This document shows, in pieces, positions 43,583 to 52,963 of a stretch of 64,000 nucleotides of DNA; the first letter of the stretch is position 1, and every line of letters starts with the position of its first letter. Both the position numbers and the translations under genes were made by a program. The DNA comes from JAFEBO01 sp050730655 (GTDB lineage Bacteria; Planctomycetota; Phycisphaerae; Phycisphaerales; UBA1924). The notes beneath the pieces are model-generated. The model was not told the origin of the DNA, did no database searches, and saw only the letters and a program-made list of their open reading frames with translations. The stretch covers positions 806,001-870,000 of the forward strand of contig JBOHNL010000005.1 in assembly GCA_050730655.1 (NCBI GenBank), read 5' to 3'.

Positions 43583-44851
43583 ATGAACGGCATCTCTTCA
43601 ATGTATCGGAAGTTCGCGCCCGTCCTGATCATGAGTATCACGGGCATTACGGCTGCGGTACTTTGCCTCTCGGGCTGCAGCGCTCAACCCCGCGTGCTCG
43701 ACGACGCCACCCTCAAACAGATGGCCGCCGAAGATGATGTGAAATTCCGCGAGGAGTTCCAGGCCGGCGTCAGCCGGCTGATGGAACGCGTTTCCACTCG
43801 CCTGGATCAAGAAGGCGGCAAGGACGTGACGATCGACATCCTCGCGATCTCCGGAGGCGGTGACTACGGCGCCTTCGGCACCGGCTTCCTCGTCGGCTGG
43901 GGCTCCGCGCCCGGAAGTTTCAAGCGCCCCGACTTCGACTGCGTGACCGGCGTGAGCACCGGCGCGCTTATCTCTCCTTTCGCCTACGTCGGTACCGATG
44001 AGTCGTATAAAGCGGTCGAGAATTTCTACCGCAATCCCAAAAGCGATTGGGTCTCGATGCACGAGCCCTTCTTCTTCCTGCCCTGGAATCCGTCCTTCGC
44101 CACGATCCCCGGCCTGCACCGCGACCTCCGTGGTGTTATCGATCAGAAGTTTGTGGGTCAGATGGCGACGCAATCCGAGAACGGCAAGCTTCTCCTCGTC
44201 GCGGCCTCGAACCTCGATCTCAGCCGCCAGCGCTATTGGCACATGGGCCCCTACGCCGTCGAGGGCGCCAAGACCGGCGACCTCTCTCCCATCCACCAGC
44301 GCCTGCTCGCATCTTCCGCCATCCCCGTCGTATTCCCCCCGGTTGAAATCGATGGATTTCTGTACGCCGACGGCGGAGTGACTTCGAACGTGCTCGTCCG
44401 CCTGCAGCCCCATTCCCCCGACGGCTTCCTCCAGACCTGGCGCAAGAAGTTCCCGGGAAAGAAGTTCCCGAAAGTGCGCTATTGGGTGATCTTCAACAAC
44501 TGGATGCAGCCCCCCGCCGGCGCCATCCAGCAAAGGTGGACCGAGGTCATGTCGCCCTCCCTCGCGATGTCGACGCGCTCGGGAACCATGGCGGAAATCC
44601 GCTGGCTGGCGGCAGAAGCCATGTACGTCAATTCGCAGTTCGGAGCTGATATCGAAGTGCGGGTCGTCTCCGTTCCCAACGGATGGCGTGCGCCCGTCAA
44701 AGGCGACTTCAAGCCGGAGACAATGAACGCACTGGCGGACTTGGGAGAGCGCATGGGAGCCGACCCATCCTCGTGGCAACTGTGGTGCGATCGGGCAATG
44801 TCGAACACGACGGCAGCCGAATCGGGGCTTGCGGAAGAAAAGGCGAAGTGA
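43583..44851 (+). CDS. Patatin-like phospholipase lipoprotein
   Basis: 422 residues. Signal peptide with lipobox (ITAAVLCLSGCSAQP). Patatin domain: oxyanion loop SGGGDYGAFGTGF, nucleophile Ser125 in GVSTG, catalytic Asp263 in YADGGVTSN. Such enzymes hydrolyse acyl chains from phospholipids or lysolipids, here on the outside of the inner membrane or in the outer membrane. RBS GGAG precedes ATG 43583. It lies next to the lipid-modification genes and may feed them with free fatty acids; that is inferred. Confidence 0.87.
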   Translation: MNGISSMYRKFAPVLIMSITGITAAVLCLSGCSAQPRVLDDATLKQMAAEDDVKFREEFQAGVSRLMERVSTRLDQEGGKDVTIDILAISGGGDYGAFGTGFLVGWGSAPGSFKRPDFDCVTGVSTGALISPFAYVGTDESYKAVENFYRNPKSDWVSMHEPFFFLPWNPSFATIPGLHRDLRGVIDQKFVGQMATQSENGKLLLVAASNLDLSRQRYWHMGPYAVEGAKTGDLSPIHQRLLASSAIPVVFPPVEIDGFLYADGGVTSNVLVRLQPHSPDGFLQTWRKKFPGKKFPKVRYWVIFNNWMQPPAGAIQQRWTEVMSPSLAMSTRSGTMAEIRWLAAEAMYVNSQFGADIEVRVVSVPNGWRAPVKGDFKPETMNALADLGERMGADPSSWQLWCDRAMSNTTAAESGLAEEKAK

Positions 44852-45068
44852 GCCGCCGGCGCTGAAGGTGCGCCAGCGCCGCGGCCCGCAGCGCCTGGTG
44901 AATGACGCCGGCGTCGGCCTGCTCTCCAATGGCTTCTGCCGCGGCCACCAGCGCTTCCTCTCGCTCGCGCTGCGCCGCGACTGGGCACTCCAATTCGCGT
45001 TTCTGTGCGAGAGGTTCTCCGTCAAGCCGTCGCAACGAAAGCGGGTTGGATTGGGTGATTCTCAGCAT
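44709..45068 (-). CDS. Possible small protein, antisense to patatin end
   Basis: 119 residues in the reading. The first 75 (LRITQSNPLSLRRLDGEPLAQKRELECPVAAQREREEALVAAAEAIGEQADAGVIHQALRAAALAHLQRR) look like a real, amphipathic helical protein. The last third overlaps the patatin gene end on the other strand and loses that character. An extended -10 sequence, TGGTATGAT, ends six bases before ATG 45068, as for a leaderless transcript. Function unknown. The rest of the gap to 45339 holds nothing recognisable. Confidence 0.3.
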   Translation of the reverse strand: MLRITQSNPLSLRRLDGEPLAQKRELECPVAAQREREEALVAAAEAIGEQADAGVIHQALRAAALAHLQRRRLTSPFLPQAPIRLPSCSTLPDRTTVATRMGRLPCALPSPPVRSLSPA

Positions 45069-45339
45069 GTCGCCATCATACCACTTGCAGAACAGAATAA
45101 AAGGTTTTTGTTCGGGTTTGTTTCCAAGTGCCTGACCCAAATGATCTTGCGTGCGAAATTTTTTTCTGCCAGATCGCTCCCTTTCCGCTGAGATTTCTCC
45201 CCATCAAGGCTCCCCGCGCGCCGGGTGCTGAATCCCAATTCATCGTCGCCGAATCCAGATTTCAGGGCGGAACGCAACATTACATCGGAGGGATAAGTCA
45301 CTTTCCACACCGCTTCGTACGAAGCGCAAAGGAGCGCTG

Positions 45340-46656
45340 ATGAATCTGTCCGCCAAGCCATCCGTTGCTCGGCGATTCGCACCGGCTCTTGATCTCAGCC
45401 GGGGGAATCCAAAGGAGCATTCAACCGGCGCGATCGCTCGATGGCTCGCTCATCGGTTGTTGAGCGCCGCCAGAAATCCGCCGATTTCGATCGTGCTCTG
45501 GAATTCGGAGGAGGTGCCGTCCAAGGCCCCGAGGCCGAGCGTCGGCCGCATCGTGCTCCGCACGCGCCGGGCGCTCTTTCGTCTGCTCATGGATCCCGAG
45601 TTCCAGTTTGGCGAGCTCTACAGCAGCGGCGAACTGGAAATCGATGGCGACCTGCTCTCGGTGCTGGAGGCGCTCTATCGCAAGTACGCATCGGGTGACG
45701 GCTTTGTGAGCTATCTGCCGCGCTGGCTCGACCGATCCGCGTTCAACTCTCTCGGACGTGCCCGTGAAAACATCCATCATCACTACGACATCGGCAACGA
45801 GTTCTACAGGCTCTGGCTTGATGATCGCATGCTCTATACCTGCGCGTACTTCGCCCGCGCCGGGATGACGCTCGAAGATGCGCAGCTCGCGAAGATGGAA
45901 CATGTCTGCCGGAAGCTGCGTCTGCAGCCGGGTGAAACCGTGGTCGAGGCCGGCTGCGGCTGGGGTTCCCTCGCGCTTTTCATGGCCCGGCAGCACGGCG
46001 TGAAAGTTCGGGCGTTCAATATTTCGCGTGAACAGATCGCCTTGGCCCGCGAACGCGCCCAAAAAGAACAACTCGACCACCTCGTCGAGTTTGTCGAAGA
46101 CGACTATCGCAATATCTCCGGGAAATACGACGCGTTCGTCTCCGTTGGCATGCTCGAGCATGTCGGCCCGAGCCGCTTTGCCGAAGTCGGCGAAGTGATC
46201 GATCGCGCGCTGAAACCCCACGGCCGCGGCCTTATCCACACCATCGGTCGGCACGTTCCGATGAAGACCACCTCGTGGATCACTCGACGCATCTTCCCCG
46301 GCGCCCGCCCTCCGGCGCTCAGCGAGATGATGCGTATCTTCGAGCCGCGTTCCTTCGCCGTGCAGGATGTCGAAAATCTGCGTCTGCACTATGCGGAGAC
46401 CCTCGCACACTGGCTCGCGCGATTCGACGCACACCAGGATGACGTGCGCCAGATGTTCGATGAATCCCTTGTACGGGCGTGGCGCCTCTATCTCGCCGGC
46501 TCGCTCGCGGCGTTTACCACCGGCTGGATGCAGCTCTATCAAGTCGTTTTCAATCGGGTCACCAGCAACCACGTCACGCGGACGCGCGAACATCTTTATG
46601 CGCCCGCCGTCGTCGATGCAGCACCGCGTGAGGAGCCCGCACTTGGAAAAGTGTGA
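45340..46656 (+). CDS. cfa: Cyclopropane-fatty-acyl-phospholipid synthase family methyltransferase
   Basis: 438 residues. Adds a methylene from S-adenosylmethionine to double bonds in membrane acyl chains. N-terminal lipid-binding part (FQFGELYSSGELEIDGDLLSVLEALY), then SAM-binding VVEAGCGWGSLALFMA near residue 203, the catalytic-region ENIHHHYDIGNEFYRLWLDDRMLYTCAYF and SVGMLEHVG. AAGGAG precedes the ATG by 6 bases. It overlaps the following reductase gene by 14 bases, so they form a unit. The product may be a cyclopropane or a methylene-branched acid reduced by the partner. Confidence 0.92.
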   Translation: MNLSAKPSVARRFAPALDLSRGNPKEHSTGAIARWLAHRLLSAARNPPISIVLWNSEEVPSKAPRPSVGRIVLRTRRALFRLLMDPEFQFGELYSSGELEIDGDLLSVLEALYRKYASGDGFVSYLPRWLDRSAFNSLGRARENIHHHYDIGNEFYRLWLDDRMLYTCAYFARAGMTLEDAQLAKMEHVCRKLRLQPGETVVEAGCGWGSLALFMARQHGVKVRAFNISREQIALARERAQKEQLDHLVEFVEDDYRNISGKYDAFVSVGMLEHVGPSRFAEVGEVIDRALKPHGRGLIHTIGRHVPMKTTSWITRRIFPGARPPALSEMMRIFEPRSFAVQDVENLRLHYAETLAHWLARFDAHQDDVRQMFDESLVRAWRLYLAGSLAAFTTGWMQLYQVVFNRVTSNHVTRTREHLYAPAVVDAAPREEPALGKV

Positions 46657-47758
46657 AGTCCTGATCGTCGGTGGGGGCCCTGCAGGTTCGACCTGCGCGC
46701 GGAGCTTGTCCAATGCCGGACACGATGTGGTTGTCATGGACAAAGCCACGTTTCCGCGCGACAAGATCTGCGCGGGCTGGGTGACGCCGATTGTCTTCGA
46801 TGAACTGGAGATCGACCGCGCCGATTACTGCAGGTCGCGTGTGCTCCAGCCGATCACTTCCTTCCGCACCGGGATGATCAGCGGCAAAGCCATCGATACC
46901 AACTACGATCATCCGGTGAGCTACGGAATTCGCCGCTGCGAATTCGATGAGTACCTGCTCAATCGCTGCGGTGCGACCTTGCGCCTCGGCGAGAAAGCCG
47001 ATTCATTCGAAAAAACCGATGACGGCTGGATCGTGAACGGAGCCATTTCCTGCCGCCTGCTGATCGGCGCCGGCGGCCATTTCTGCCCCGTCGCACGCAA
47101 GCTCAAGAAAGAGGAATCGCCCGACGAACGCGAGAGCGTCGTCGCGGCACAGGAAATCGAATTCGAATTGACCGCCCAAGAGGCCGCGGAGTGCGATTCC
47201 CCCGGCGTTCGTCCCGAGGTCTGGTTCTGCCCCGACCTCGCCGGATACGCCTGGTGCTTCCGAAAAGGAAATTATCTCAACGTCGGCATGGGCCGCGAAG
47301 GCGGCGATGGCTTGACGACGCAAGTCAAAGAATTCTGTGAAAGCCTTCGCGCAACCGGCAAGGTGCCGCAGCGAATGCCCCGGACCTTGCACGGGCACGC
47401 GTACGTTCTCGGCTCCAGCTCGATGCGACCTCGCGTGCGCGATCAGGTCCTGCTCATTGGCGACTCCGCCGGCCTCGCATACGAGCAAAGCGGCGAAGGC
47501 ATTCGGCCCGCCGTCGAATCTGGACTATTGGCCGCGTCCGCCGTCAGTGCTGCGCACGGGAACTACAGCGAACCCGGCCTGAAGCAGTTCGGAGAACGAA
47601 TGGAACGGCGATTTGGTTCGGGCAAGAGCCGGCACCGCTCGTTCCTCCCAAGAAAGATCCGCGAATGGGCCGCCGCGAAACTCATCCAAAACCCAGGTTT
47701 CGCCAAGCGCGTGCTCATCGAAAAGTGGTTCCTGCGCTCAGAATTGGCGCCGATCTGA
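46643..47758 (+). CDS. Geranylgeranyl reductase-family FAD-dependent oxidoreductase
   Basis: 371 residues from TTG 46643, chosen because GAGGAG lies 7 bases before it; ATG 46616 and 46598 are alternatives. FAD-binding GGGPAGS at residues 10-16, then DKATFPRDKICAGWVTP and the second FAD motif LLIGDSAGLAYEQSGEGIRPAVESG. Members reduce isoprenoid or fatty-acyl double bonds. The 14-base overlap with cfa implies coupled translation and a shared lipid substrate. Confidence 0.87.
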   Translation: MEKCEVLIVGGGPAGSTCARSLSNAGHDVVVMDKATFPRDKICAGWVTPIVFDELEIDRADYCRSRVLQPITSFRTGMISGKAIDTNYDHPVSYGIRRCEFDEYLLNRCGATLRLGEKADSFEKTDDGWIVNGAISCRLLIGAGGHFCPVARKLKKEESPDERESVVAAQEIEFELTAQEAAECDSPGVRPEVWFCPDLAGYAWCFRKGNYLNVGMGREGGDGLTTQVKEFCESLRATGKVPQRMPRTLHGHAYVLGSSSMRPRVRDQVLLIGDSAGLAYEQSGEGIRPAVESGLLAASAVSAAHGNYSEPGLKQFGERMERRFGSGKSRHRSFLPRKIREWAAAKLIQNPGFAKRVLIEKWFLRSELAPI

Positions 47759-47864
47759 GCGAATCTGGGCCACAAATCGTGCTATCGGGCATTCCGCCCA
47801 TTCAAGCACCCTCGAAACCCATTGACCCATCTTCCCTTTCAAAGTAGATTGGGGTACTTGCGTA

Positions 47865-47886
47865 CGTGATCCCGGGATCGATCACG
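47865..47886. promoter_or_regulatory. Inverted repeat upstream of the NHL-type gene
   Basis: CGTGATC and GATCACG separated by 8 bases (CCGGGATC), 39 bases before the ATG at 47925. Possible regulator site; no matching regulator is visible in the window. Confidence 0.3.
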
Positions 47887-47924
47887 ATAGCGCAGGCTGG
47901 CGCGATCAAACAAGAGGGGATGCG

Positions 47925-49904
47925 ATGAAAAGTATGTTGATTTGCTCGCTGTTGCTTGTTGCCAACGGCGCGTACGCACAAATGCAGGCGTTACGCATGC
48001 CAGTCGAGCGGCTGCCGGCCGTCGGCTTGGGCGAAGTGATGCAGCTTGGGCGCGTGCGTAGCGCCGGCATCCCCATCCCCTTTGCCAAAGTGACGATGTA
48101 TATCGCGGGAGGCCAGAAGGCTGCGGGCGAACAGGTGATCGGAACCACGCACGCCGATGCCAACGGAGATTTCGCCATTGCATTCACGCCGCGAGGCAAT
48201 CGTGGTCTGGTCTACTACGTCATTGCGGAGGGTCCTCTACCGCGCATTCGGCTGGCAACGGTAATCGGAACCGAGCCATTCCGAGGTCCGATCACGATCA
48301 ACGAGAGAACCACGATCGCGACGGCCTATGCGATGGCGCAGTTCATCCATGGAACAAGCATCGGGGGCAAAGGGCCCGGCTTGCAGAGTGCGAGCGCAAC
48401 GCTCAGAAACCTGGTCGATGTCCGCTTGGGTGGCGTGGGCTTTGTCCTGGGCACCGCGCCGAACGGCACAGCCAATAGCTCGATGGCGACCTTTAACTCG
48501 CTCGCGAACGCGCTCGCCGGCGCCGTCCGCGGACTCGATGCGCCCGCACTCTTTCTCGCCGCCACCCCGCCGGGAGGACCTGTTCCCACCAATACCCTCG
48601 ACGCTGCAATCAACATCGCCCACAATTCATGGCGTCACGCCCAGGCGCTCTTCGACGTCTCAACCTTTGTCGAGCCCTACACCCCCGCGCTCGAAGAAGC
48701 CCCGGTGACGTGGACGATCGCACTCAAATACATCGGCAACGGGCACGAGTTTGACGGACCCGGCGCACCCGCGTTCGATGCGCAGGGCAACGCATGGATC
48801 AACAACAACTACGACTTCCGGGAGGATCACTCCGCGCCCACCTGCGGCGGGCGCCTCGTCTCCAAGCTCACGCCCACCGGCGAAGATTTTCCCGGCGCGC
48901 CCTACGACGGCACTCCCGCGGGAGTTGATGGCGCCGGCTTTGGCATCTGCCTCGATCCCCAGGGCCGCGTCTGGCTCGGCAACTTCGGCTTCTTTGGAAA
49001 CTCCTGCCCGTGCGAGTTCGCCCCGCCTGCAAACAGCGCCTCCCTGCTCTCTCAATCCGGCGTCCCCCTGAGCCCGCCAAGCGGCTTCACGCAAGGGTGC
49101 ATCACCGCGCCCCAAGGCACTGTTTCGGATCAGGTTGGAAACATCTGGTTCGCCAACACCTGTGGCGGCAGCGTGGCCCGCTACGCCAACGGGAATCCCG
49201 ACACGAACTGGGTGTTCGATCTCTCGACAAACGCGCTCACGACTCCGGGTGATTGCCCTGTCACGACCGCAATAAAACCCTTCGGCGTCGCGATCGATGC
49301 CGCGGGAAATGGATGGGTCTCCCTGAATCGAGATGATGCCGCCGTGCTGATTTCGCTAAGCGGGCAACTGCTGGCGCAGTCAGCGTCGGGTTCAAAGATC
49401 AAGGCGCCGATGGGCATTGCGGTCGACAGTGTCGGCGACGTCTGGGTCGCGAACTCGGGGATCGTGGATGTCCCCTGCGTCACATGCAGCGACGGTGACG
49501 ATCTCAGCTATGGCCCGCTGTTGCCCGATCTGACGAAAGCATCGGTGACAAAGCTCAGTTCGACCGGCGCGTTCCTCGGAAATTTCGCCGGCGGAGGCAT
49601 CTACATCCCCTGGGGGATCTGCGTCGATGGTGACGACAATGTCTGGGTCGCCAACTTCGGTGGCCAGCGTGTTTCTGCCTTCCGGGGCGACACCGGCGAA
49701 GCCATCGCCCCGCAGGGCTTCCACAGCGATGCACTCATTCGCAACACGGCCGTCACAATCGATCCATCCGGAAATGTCTGGCTTGCAAACAACTGGCTTA
49801 CCGAGCCGCCGCAGACCAACCCCGGAGGCGATGGGATGGTCGTGTTCATCGGGATCGCGGCGCCGGTGAAGACGCCGATGCTTGGGCCCGTACGGAAGCC
49901 CTAA
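47925..49904 (+). CDS. Exported NHL/SMP-30-like beta-propeller protein
   Basis: 659 residues. Signal peptide (MLICSLLLVANGAYAQ). The middle holds a SGIPIPFAKVTMYIAGG region like a carboxypeptidase-regulatory beta domain. From about residue 270 repeated strands of the type APAFDAQGNAWINN, GICLDPQGRVWLGNFG, GTVSDQVGNIWFANTCGGSVAR, GVAIDAAGNGWVSLN, GIAVDSVGDVWVANSG and GICVDGDDNVWVANFGG form an NHL-type propeller. The C-terminus has no EF-hand tail. Binding or catalytic role unknown. Confidence 0.75.
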   Translation: MKSMLICSLLLVANGAYAQMQALRMPVERLPAVGLGEVMQLGRVRSAGIPIPFAKVTMYIAGGQKAAGEQVIGTTHADANGDFAIAFTPRGNRGLVYYVIAEGPLPRIRLATVIGTEPFRGPITINERTTIATAYAMAQFIHGTSIGGKGPGLQSASATLRNLVDVRLGGVGFVLGTAPNGTANSSMATFNSLANALAGAVRGLDAPALFLAATPPGGPVPTNTLDAAINIAHNSWRHAQALFDVSTFVEPYTPALEEAPVTWTIALKYIGNGHEFDGPGAPAFDAQGNAWINNNYDFREDHSAPTCGGRLVSKLTPTGEDFPGAPYDGTPAGVDGAGFGICLDPQGRVWLGNFGFFGNSCPCEFAPPANSASLLSQSGVPLSPPSGFTQGCITAPQGTVSDQVGNIWFANTCGGSVARYANGNPDTNWVFDLSTNALTTPGDCPVTTAIKPFGVAIDAAGNGWVSLNRDDAAVLISLSGQLLAQSASGSKIKAPMGIAVDSVGDVWVANSGIVDVPCVTCSDGDDLSYGPLLPDLTKASVTKLSSTGAFLGNFAGGGIYIPWGICVDGDDNVWVANFGGQRVSAFRGDTGEAIAPQGFHSDALIRNTAVTIDPSGNVWLANNWLTEPPQTNPGGDGMVVFIGIAAPVKTPMLGPVRKP

Positions 49905-49961
49905 TCAGAAGCCCGAAGCACCTGATCGGCACGTCATTCACGATTCCGTGTCGTGGAAAAA

Positions 49962-51002
49962 CTATCTTTGCGTGCGCTTCTTGTCCGCCATCCGCCCCGC
50001 GTTCGGGACACGCACGTTCTTCGCCAGACCGACGAATTGAAGCACGCGAATCAGCGTATAGCTGAGATCAAGTTCCCACCAGCGCAGCCCATGCCGAGCG
50101 CTCGTCGGGAATGCGTGGTGGTTGTTGTGCCAGCCTTCGCCCATGGCGAGAACTCCCACGATCGCGTTGTTGCGGCTTTCGTCGTGGCTCTCAAACGGCT
50201 GCGTGCCCCAGATGTGACAGATGGAGTTGACGCTCCAAGTGACATGGTGCACGAAGAGCACCCGCACCAGCCCGCCCCAGAGGAAGCCGAGCAACGCTCC
50301 GCCCCAGCTCATCGTTAAGACGCCGCCGAGCACGGCGGGGATGATGAGGCCGATGATCACCCAAAACGTGAATTGACGGTCCGCCAGCGCGACGGCGCGA
50401 TCGGCGCGCAAATCACGGGAATATTTGCCCAAGCCCTTGCTCGGCGCTTCAAAGAGCCAGCCAACGTGCGCGTGATACGCGCCGCGCAGGACCGCGCGCG
50501 TGCCGTCGCCCCACGAACCGTGCAAGGTCATGTGAGGTGAATGCGGATCGAGTTCGCTATCGGAATGCTGATGATGTTTGCGATGCTCGGCGCACCAGCG
50601 GATGACCGGGCCCTGCACCGCCATCGAACCGGCGACGGCGAAGAGATAACGCATGGCCGCTGGAGTCTGGAATGACTTGTGCGTGCAGAGCCGATGGAAC
50701 CCGACGGTGATGCCCGCGGCACTGATGCCGTACATCAGCACGAAGATCGAGAGATACCACCAGTTGAACGCGATCCCCCAGAGCAAAATGATCGCGGCCG
50801 CGAGGCCCACAAACGGAAGAATCACAGTCAGCAGGTTGATGATGATGAGCTTGCGCGACGCGTGTTCGCGCCGTGCGTGCAAACCGTCCGTGCCGGACGG
50901 GACCGCAGGCATTTGGCGTACTGTGGGCGCAGTATGACCGCTGCTTTTTTCGAGAATGGGCATAGGTTGCATCGGCGCTCCGTCAACCAAAGGTTTCGAC
51001 AT
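49962..51002 (-). CDS. Acyl-lipid/acyl-CoA delta-9 desaturase family protein
   Basis: 346 residues from ATG 51002. Introduces a double bond into fatty-acyl chains at a di-iron site. Three histidine boxes: HRLCTH (103-108), EHRKHH (139-144) and HNNHH (292-296), with four hydrophobic spans, including LIIINLLTVILPFVGLAAAIILL and IIGLIIPAVLGGVL. It gives the unsaturated acyl chains that Cfa modifies. A longer frame to 51254 lacks support. It lies on the opposite strand from cfa. Confidence 0.87.
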   Translation of the reverse strand: MSKPLVDGAPMQPMPILEKSSGHTAPTVRQMPAVPSGTDGLHARREHASRKLIIINLLTVILPFVGLAAAIILLWGIAFNWWYLSIFVLMYGISAAGITVGFHRLCTHKSFQTPAAMRYLFAVAGSMAVQGPVIRWCAEHRKHHQHSDSELDPHSPHMTLHGSWGDGTRAVLRGAYHAHVGWLFEAPSKGLGKYSRDLRADRAVALADRQFTFWVIIGLIIPAVLGGVLTMSWGGALLGFLWGGLVRVLFVHHVTWSVNSICHIWGTQPFESHDESRNNAIVGVLAMGEGWHNNHHAFPTSARHGLRWWELDLSYTLIRVLQFVGLAKNVRVPNAGRMADKKRTQR

Positions 51003-51570
51003 GGAGGACGCCCGGAGTCTGCCTTGCCTGGTTGCTGAGAGAGGGTACTGGTCCCGAGTCGCGCCGGTTGTCAAATAGCCGGACTTTGGAACAAACTCAG
51101 ATGAATTCGGGCGAAATCGGATGGGGTATGCCCGTTTGGGTGGAATCAGTGTGGTGCGTGTCGGCGAAAGGGGGATGCCAACAGGAACGACTCCGAGTGC
51201 AACATCGACGGAGTGCCGCGAAATCTTGCCCGCAATTGACGTGCTCGCCCGCATCGTGCGTCACCGTTGACGAGCAGCTTGAGAAATGGCGCGTCCAGAG
51301 CGAAGGTTCCAGAGCCCAGAGTCCGTCGCTGCCGCGGCATTCGAAGAGGCGGTTGGCGGTCCGCGAATCGAGCGGAATGCGCAAACCTGTGATTTGCAAG
51401 TAGATCCGTCGCCTGCTCCCCCCGGCGATTGCCTGAAAACTTAGAACTTTGATCAAGCGAGTTCTCGGGGAAAAAAGCCGATATTCTGCCGAAGCAATAT
51501 TGCCGCGAACTTCGCGAGGCGTGTTCGTGGCCGGCAATTGACAGTCGAGTTGAGAATCCGGGAGGTCGGT
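51003..51570. other. 568-base gap without a convincing gene
   Basis: The region between the desaturase start and the next gene carries only Arg/Ser-rich, low-quality frames on both strands. No hairpin terminator, RNA signature or repeat was found. It probably contains the divergent promoters of the flanking genes. Confidence 0.4.
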
Positions 51571-52458
51571 GTGGCGAGCGAAAATGCGAAGGCGATTCGA
51601 GATCAGCAGCCGAGATGCGCGGCGCCCACGGCCGACTTTGGCGAACTGCTGACGAGCCGCGGCTTCGAAGGGTGGGCATTTCTCTGGCGATTCGCGTCAG
51701 CGTGCATGCTGGCGTTGTTCGCGCTTCTCTTTGTCGCAGTTGCGATCTGGGCGCCGCCCTCAAAGGGAGCATCGGGCTCTTCGTGGACGAGCGGGGCGTT
51801 CATGGCGGTGTTGATGGGCGGTCTTGCCTACTTCTTCCTACGGCGGATCATGATCGCGTGCGACTTTTATGAGAGCGGGGTCGTTCTGCGTGCCTGGAGA
51901 CGCACGAGTGAGTACCCGTACGCAGACGTCGAGTGGTTTATCTATAACCTCGTGCGCCAATACCACAACGGCATCTACGCGGGCACATCTCTCACGCTCA
52001 AAATGAAAATGGACGACAGCCACACGTTTTCGTACAGCGGCACGCACAAGGAGAAGAAAAAGGGAATTCTCTTCAAATCGCGGTTTGAGGGCGAAGACGA
52101 AATGGACTTGGTGCGCGAGGCGATCGAGATTCACGTCGCTGAACGGGTGGAGCAGGAACTTGCACAGAACGGCCAAGTCGACTGGTGCGGCTGCGCAAAG
52201 TTGAAGTCAGACGGGCTCGTTCCGGCCAGGGGAAAGAAAAAAGGCACCCTGGTTCCGTGGAACGAAATGGGCGCGATGTGGTACAAGAACGGCCAATTCT
52301 CGATCTCATCAGCGGCGGAAGAGAAGAAGGGGTTTATCACCATTCCGGTGATGGGCAGAAATTTCTTCGCCTGTCAGCGCGTGTTCGGTCGGCTGGCGGA
52401 ACCCGCGGTCGGAAAAGAGATGCAGGCGGCGGAGCAACAGGCCGCATCGCAGCCATGA
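51571..52458 (+). CDS. Hypothetical protein with two transmembrane segments
   Basis: About 295 residues from GTG 51571, which has GGGAGG five bases before it. Two spans (FLWRFASACMLALFALLFVAVAIW and AFMAVLMGGLAYFFLRRIMIA), then a cytoplasmic-looking globular part (YADVEWFIYNLVRQYHNGIYAGTSLTLKMKMDDSHTFSYSGTHKEKKKG), which suggests a PH-like domain. No family recognised. Contains CGC and CQR cysteines but no zinc pattern. Confidence 0.65.
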   Translation: MASENAKAIRDQQPRCAAPTADFGELLTSRGFEGWAFLWRFASACMLALFALLFVAVAIWAPPSKGASGSSWTSGAFMAVLMGGLAYFFLRRIMIACDFYESGVVLRAWRRTSEYPYADVEWFIYNLVRQYHNGIYAGTSLTLKMKMDDSHTFSYSGTHKEKKKGILFKSRFEGEDEMDLVREAIEIHVAERVEQELAQNGQVDWCGCAKLKSDGLVPARGKKKGTLVPWNEMGAMWYKNGQFSISSAAEEKKGFITIPVMGRNFFACQRVFGRLAEPAVGKEMQAAEQQAASQP

Positions 52459-52474
52459 TCAACACGGTTGCGAC

Positions 52475-52927
52475 TTACGCCTCGCTGAAGAATCCTCCGC
52501 CCATGTCTTTGAGTTTCCCCGAGCGCACCAGCGCCTGCCAGATCGCGTCGGGAAATCCGTCGGGCGGCTGGATCGCATCGATGTTGGAGTGGCGCCCCCC
52601 GGAGGTGTATCTCCCACCGAGTCGTGATTCGTCCGCGAGGCGGCTGACCTTGATGCGTTTGTGGAACGCGCGGTGTGCCGCGTCGAGATCGTTCGCTGGA
52701 AATTCCTGTACGGGTGCTTCGGCGGCGGCCGTAACAACGCCATCAATCGCGTTGATGAGCGCATCGAGCCCGTCGAGATCCCGACCTTGGATCACCTGCT
52801 GAATGCGTGCGCCGTCGTTGGTCAATCGTTCAAGCAGGCGCGAGGCAAGTGCCCACGATTCGGCGGCATTGCCGCGGCCGGCGCGAAGGTCTTTGGCGGT
52901 CGCACGGACTTTGTCGAAGACGTTCAT
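52475..52927 (-). CDS. Hypothetical protein
   Basis: About 150 residues, no signal peptide or membrane span. N-terminal half helical (VRATAKDLRAGRGNAAESWALASRLLERLTNDGARIQQVI; DLDGLDALINAIDGVV). C-terminal part reads YTSGGRHSNIDAIQPPDGFPDAIWQALVRSGKLKDMGGGFF. No domain recognised. ATG 52927 (MNVFDKV) is the better start. It converges on the two-span protein gene. Confidence 0.6.
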   Translation of the reverse strand: MNVFDKVRATAKDLRAGRGNAAESWALASRLLERLTNDGARIQQVIQGRDLDGLDALINAIDGVVTAAAEAPVQEFPANDLDAAHRAFHKRIKVSRLADESRLGGRYTSGGRHSNIDAIQPPDGFPDAIWQALVRSGKLKDMGGGFFSEA

Positions 52928-52963
52928 GCCCAACAGTAGAAGAGATTTCGAGCGGGCGCACGC

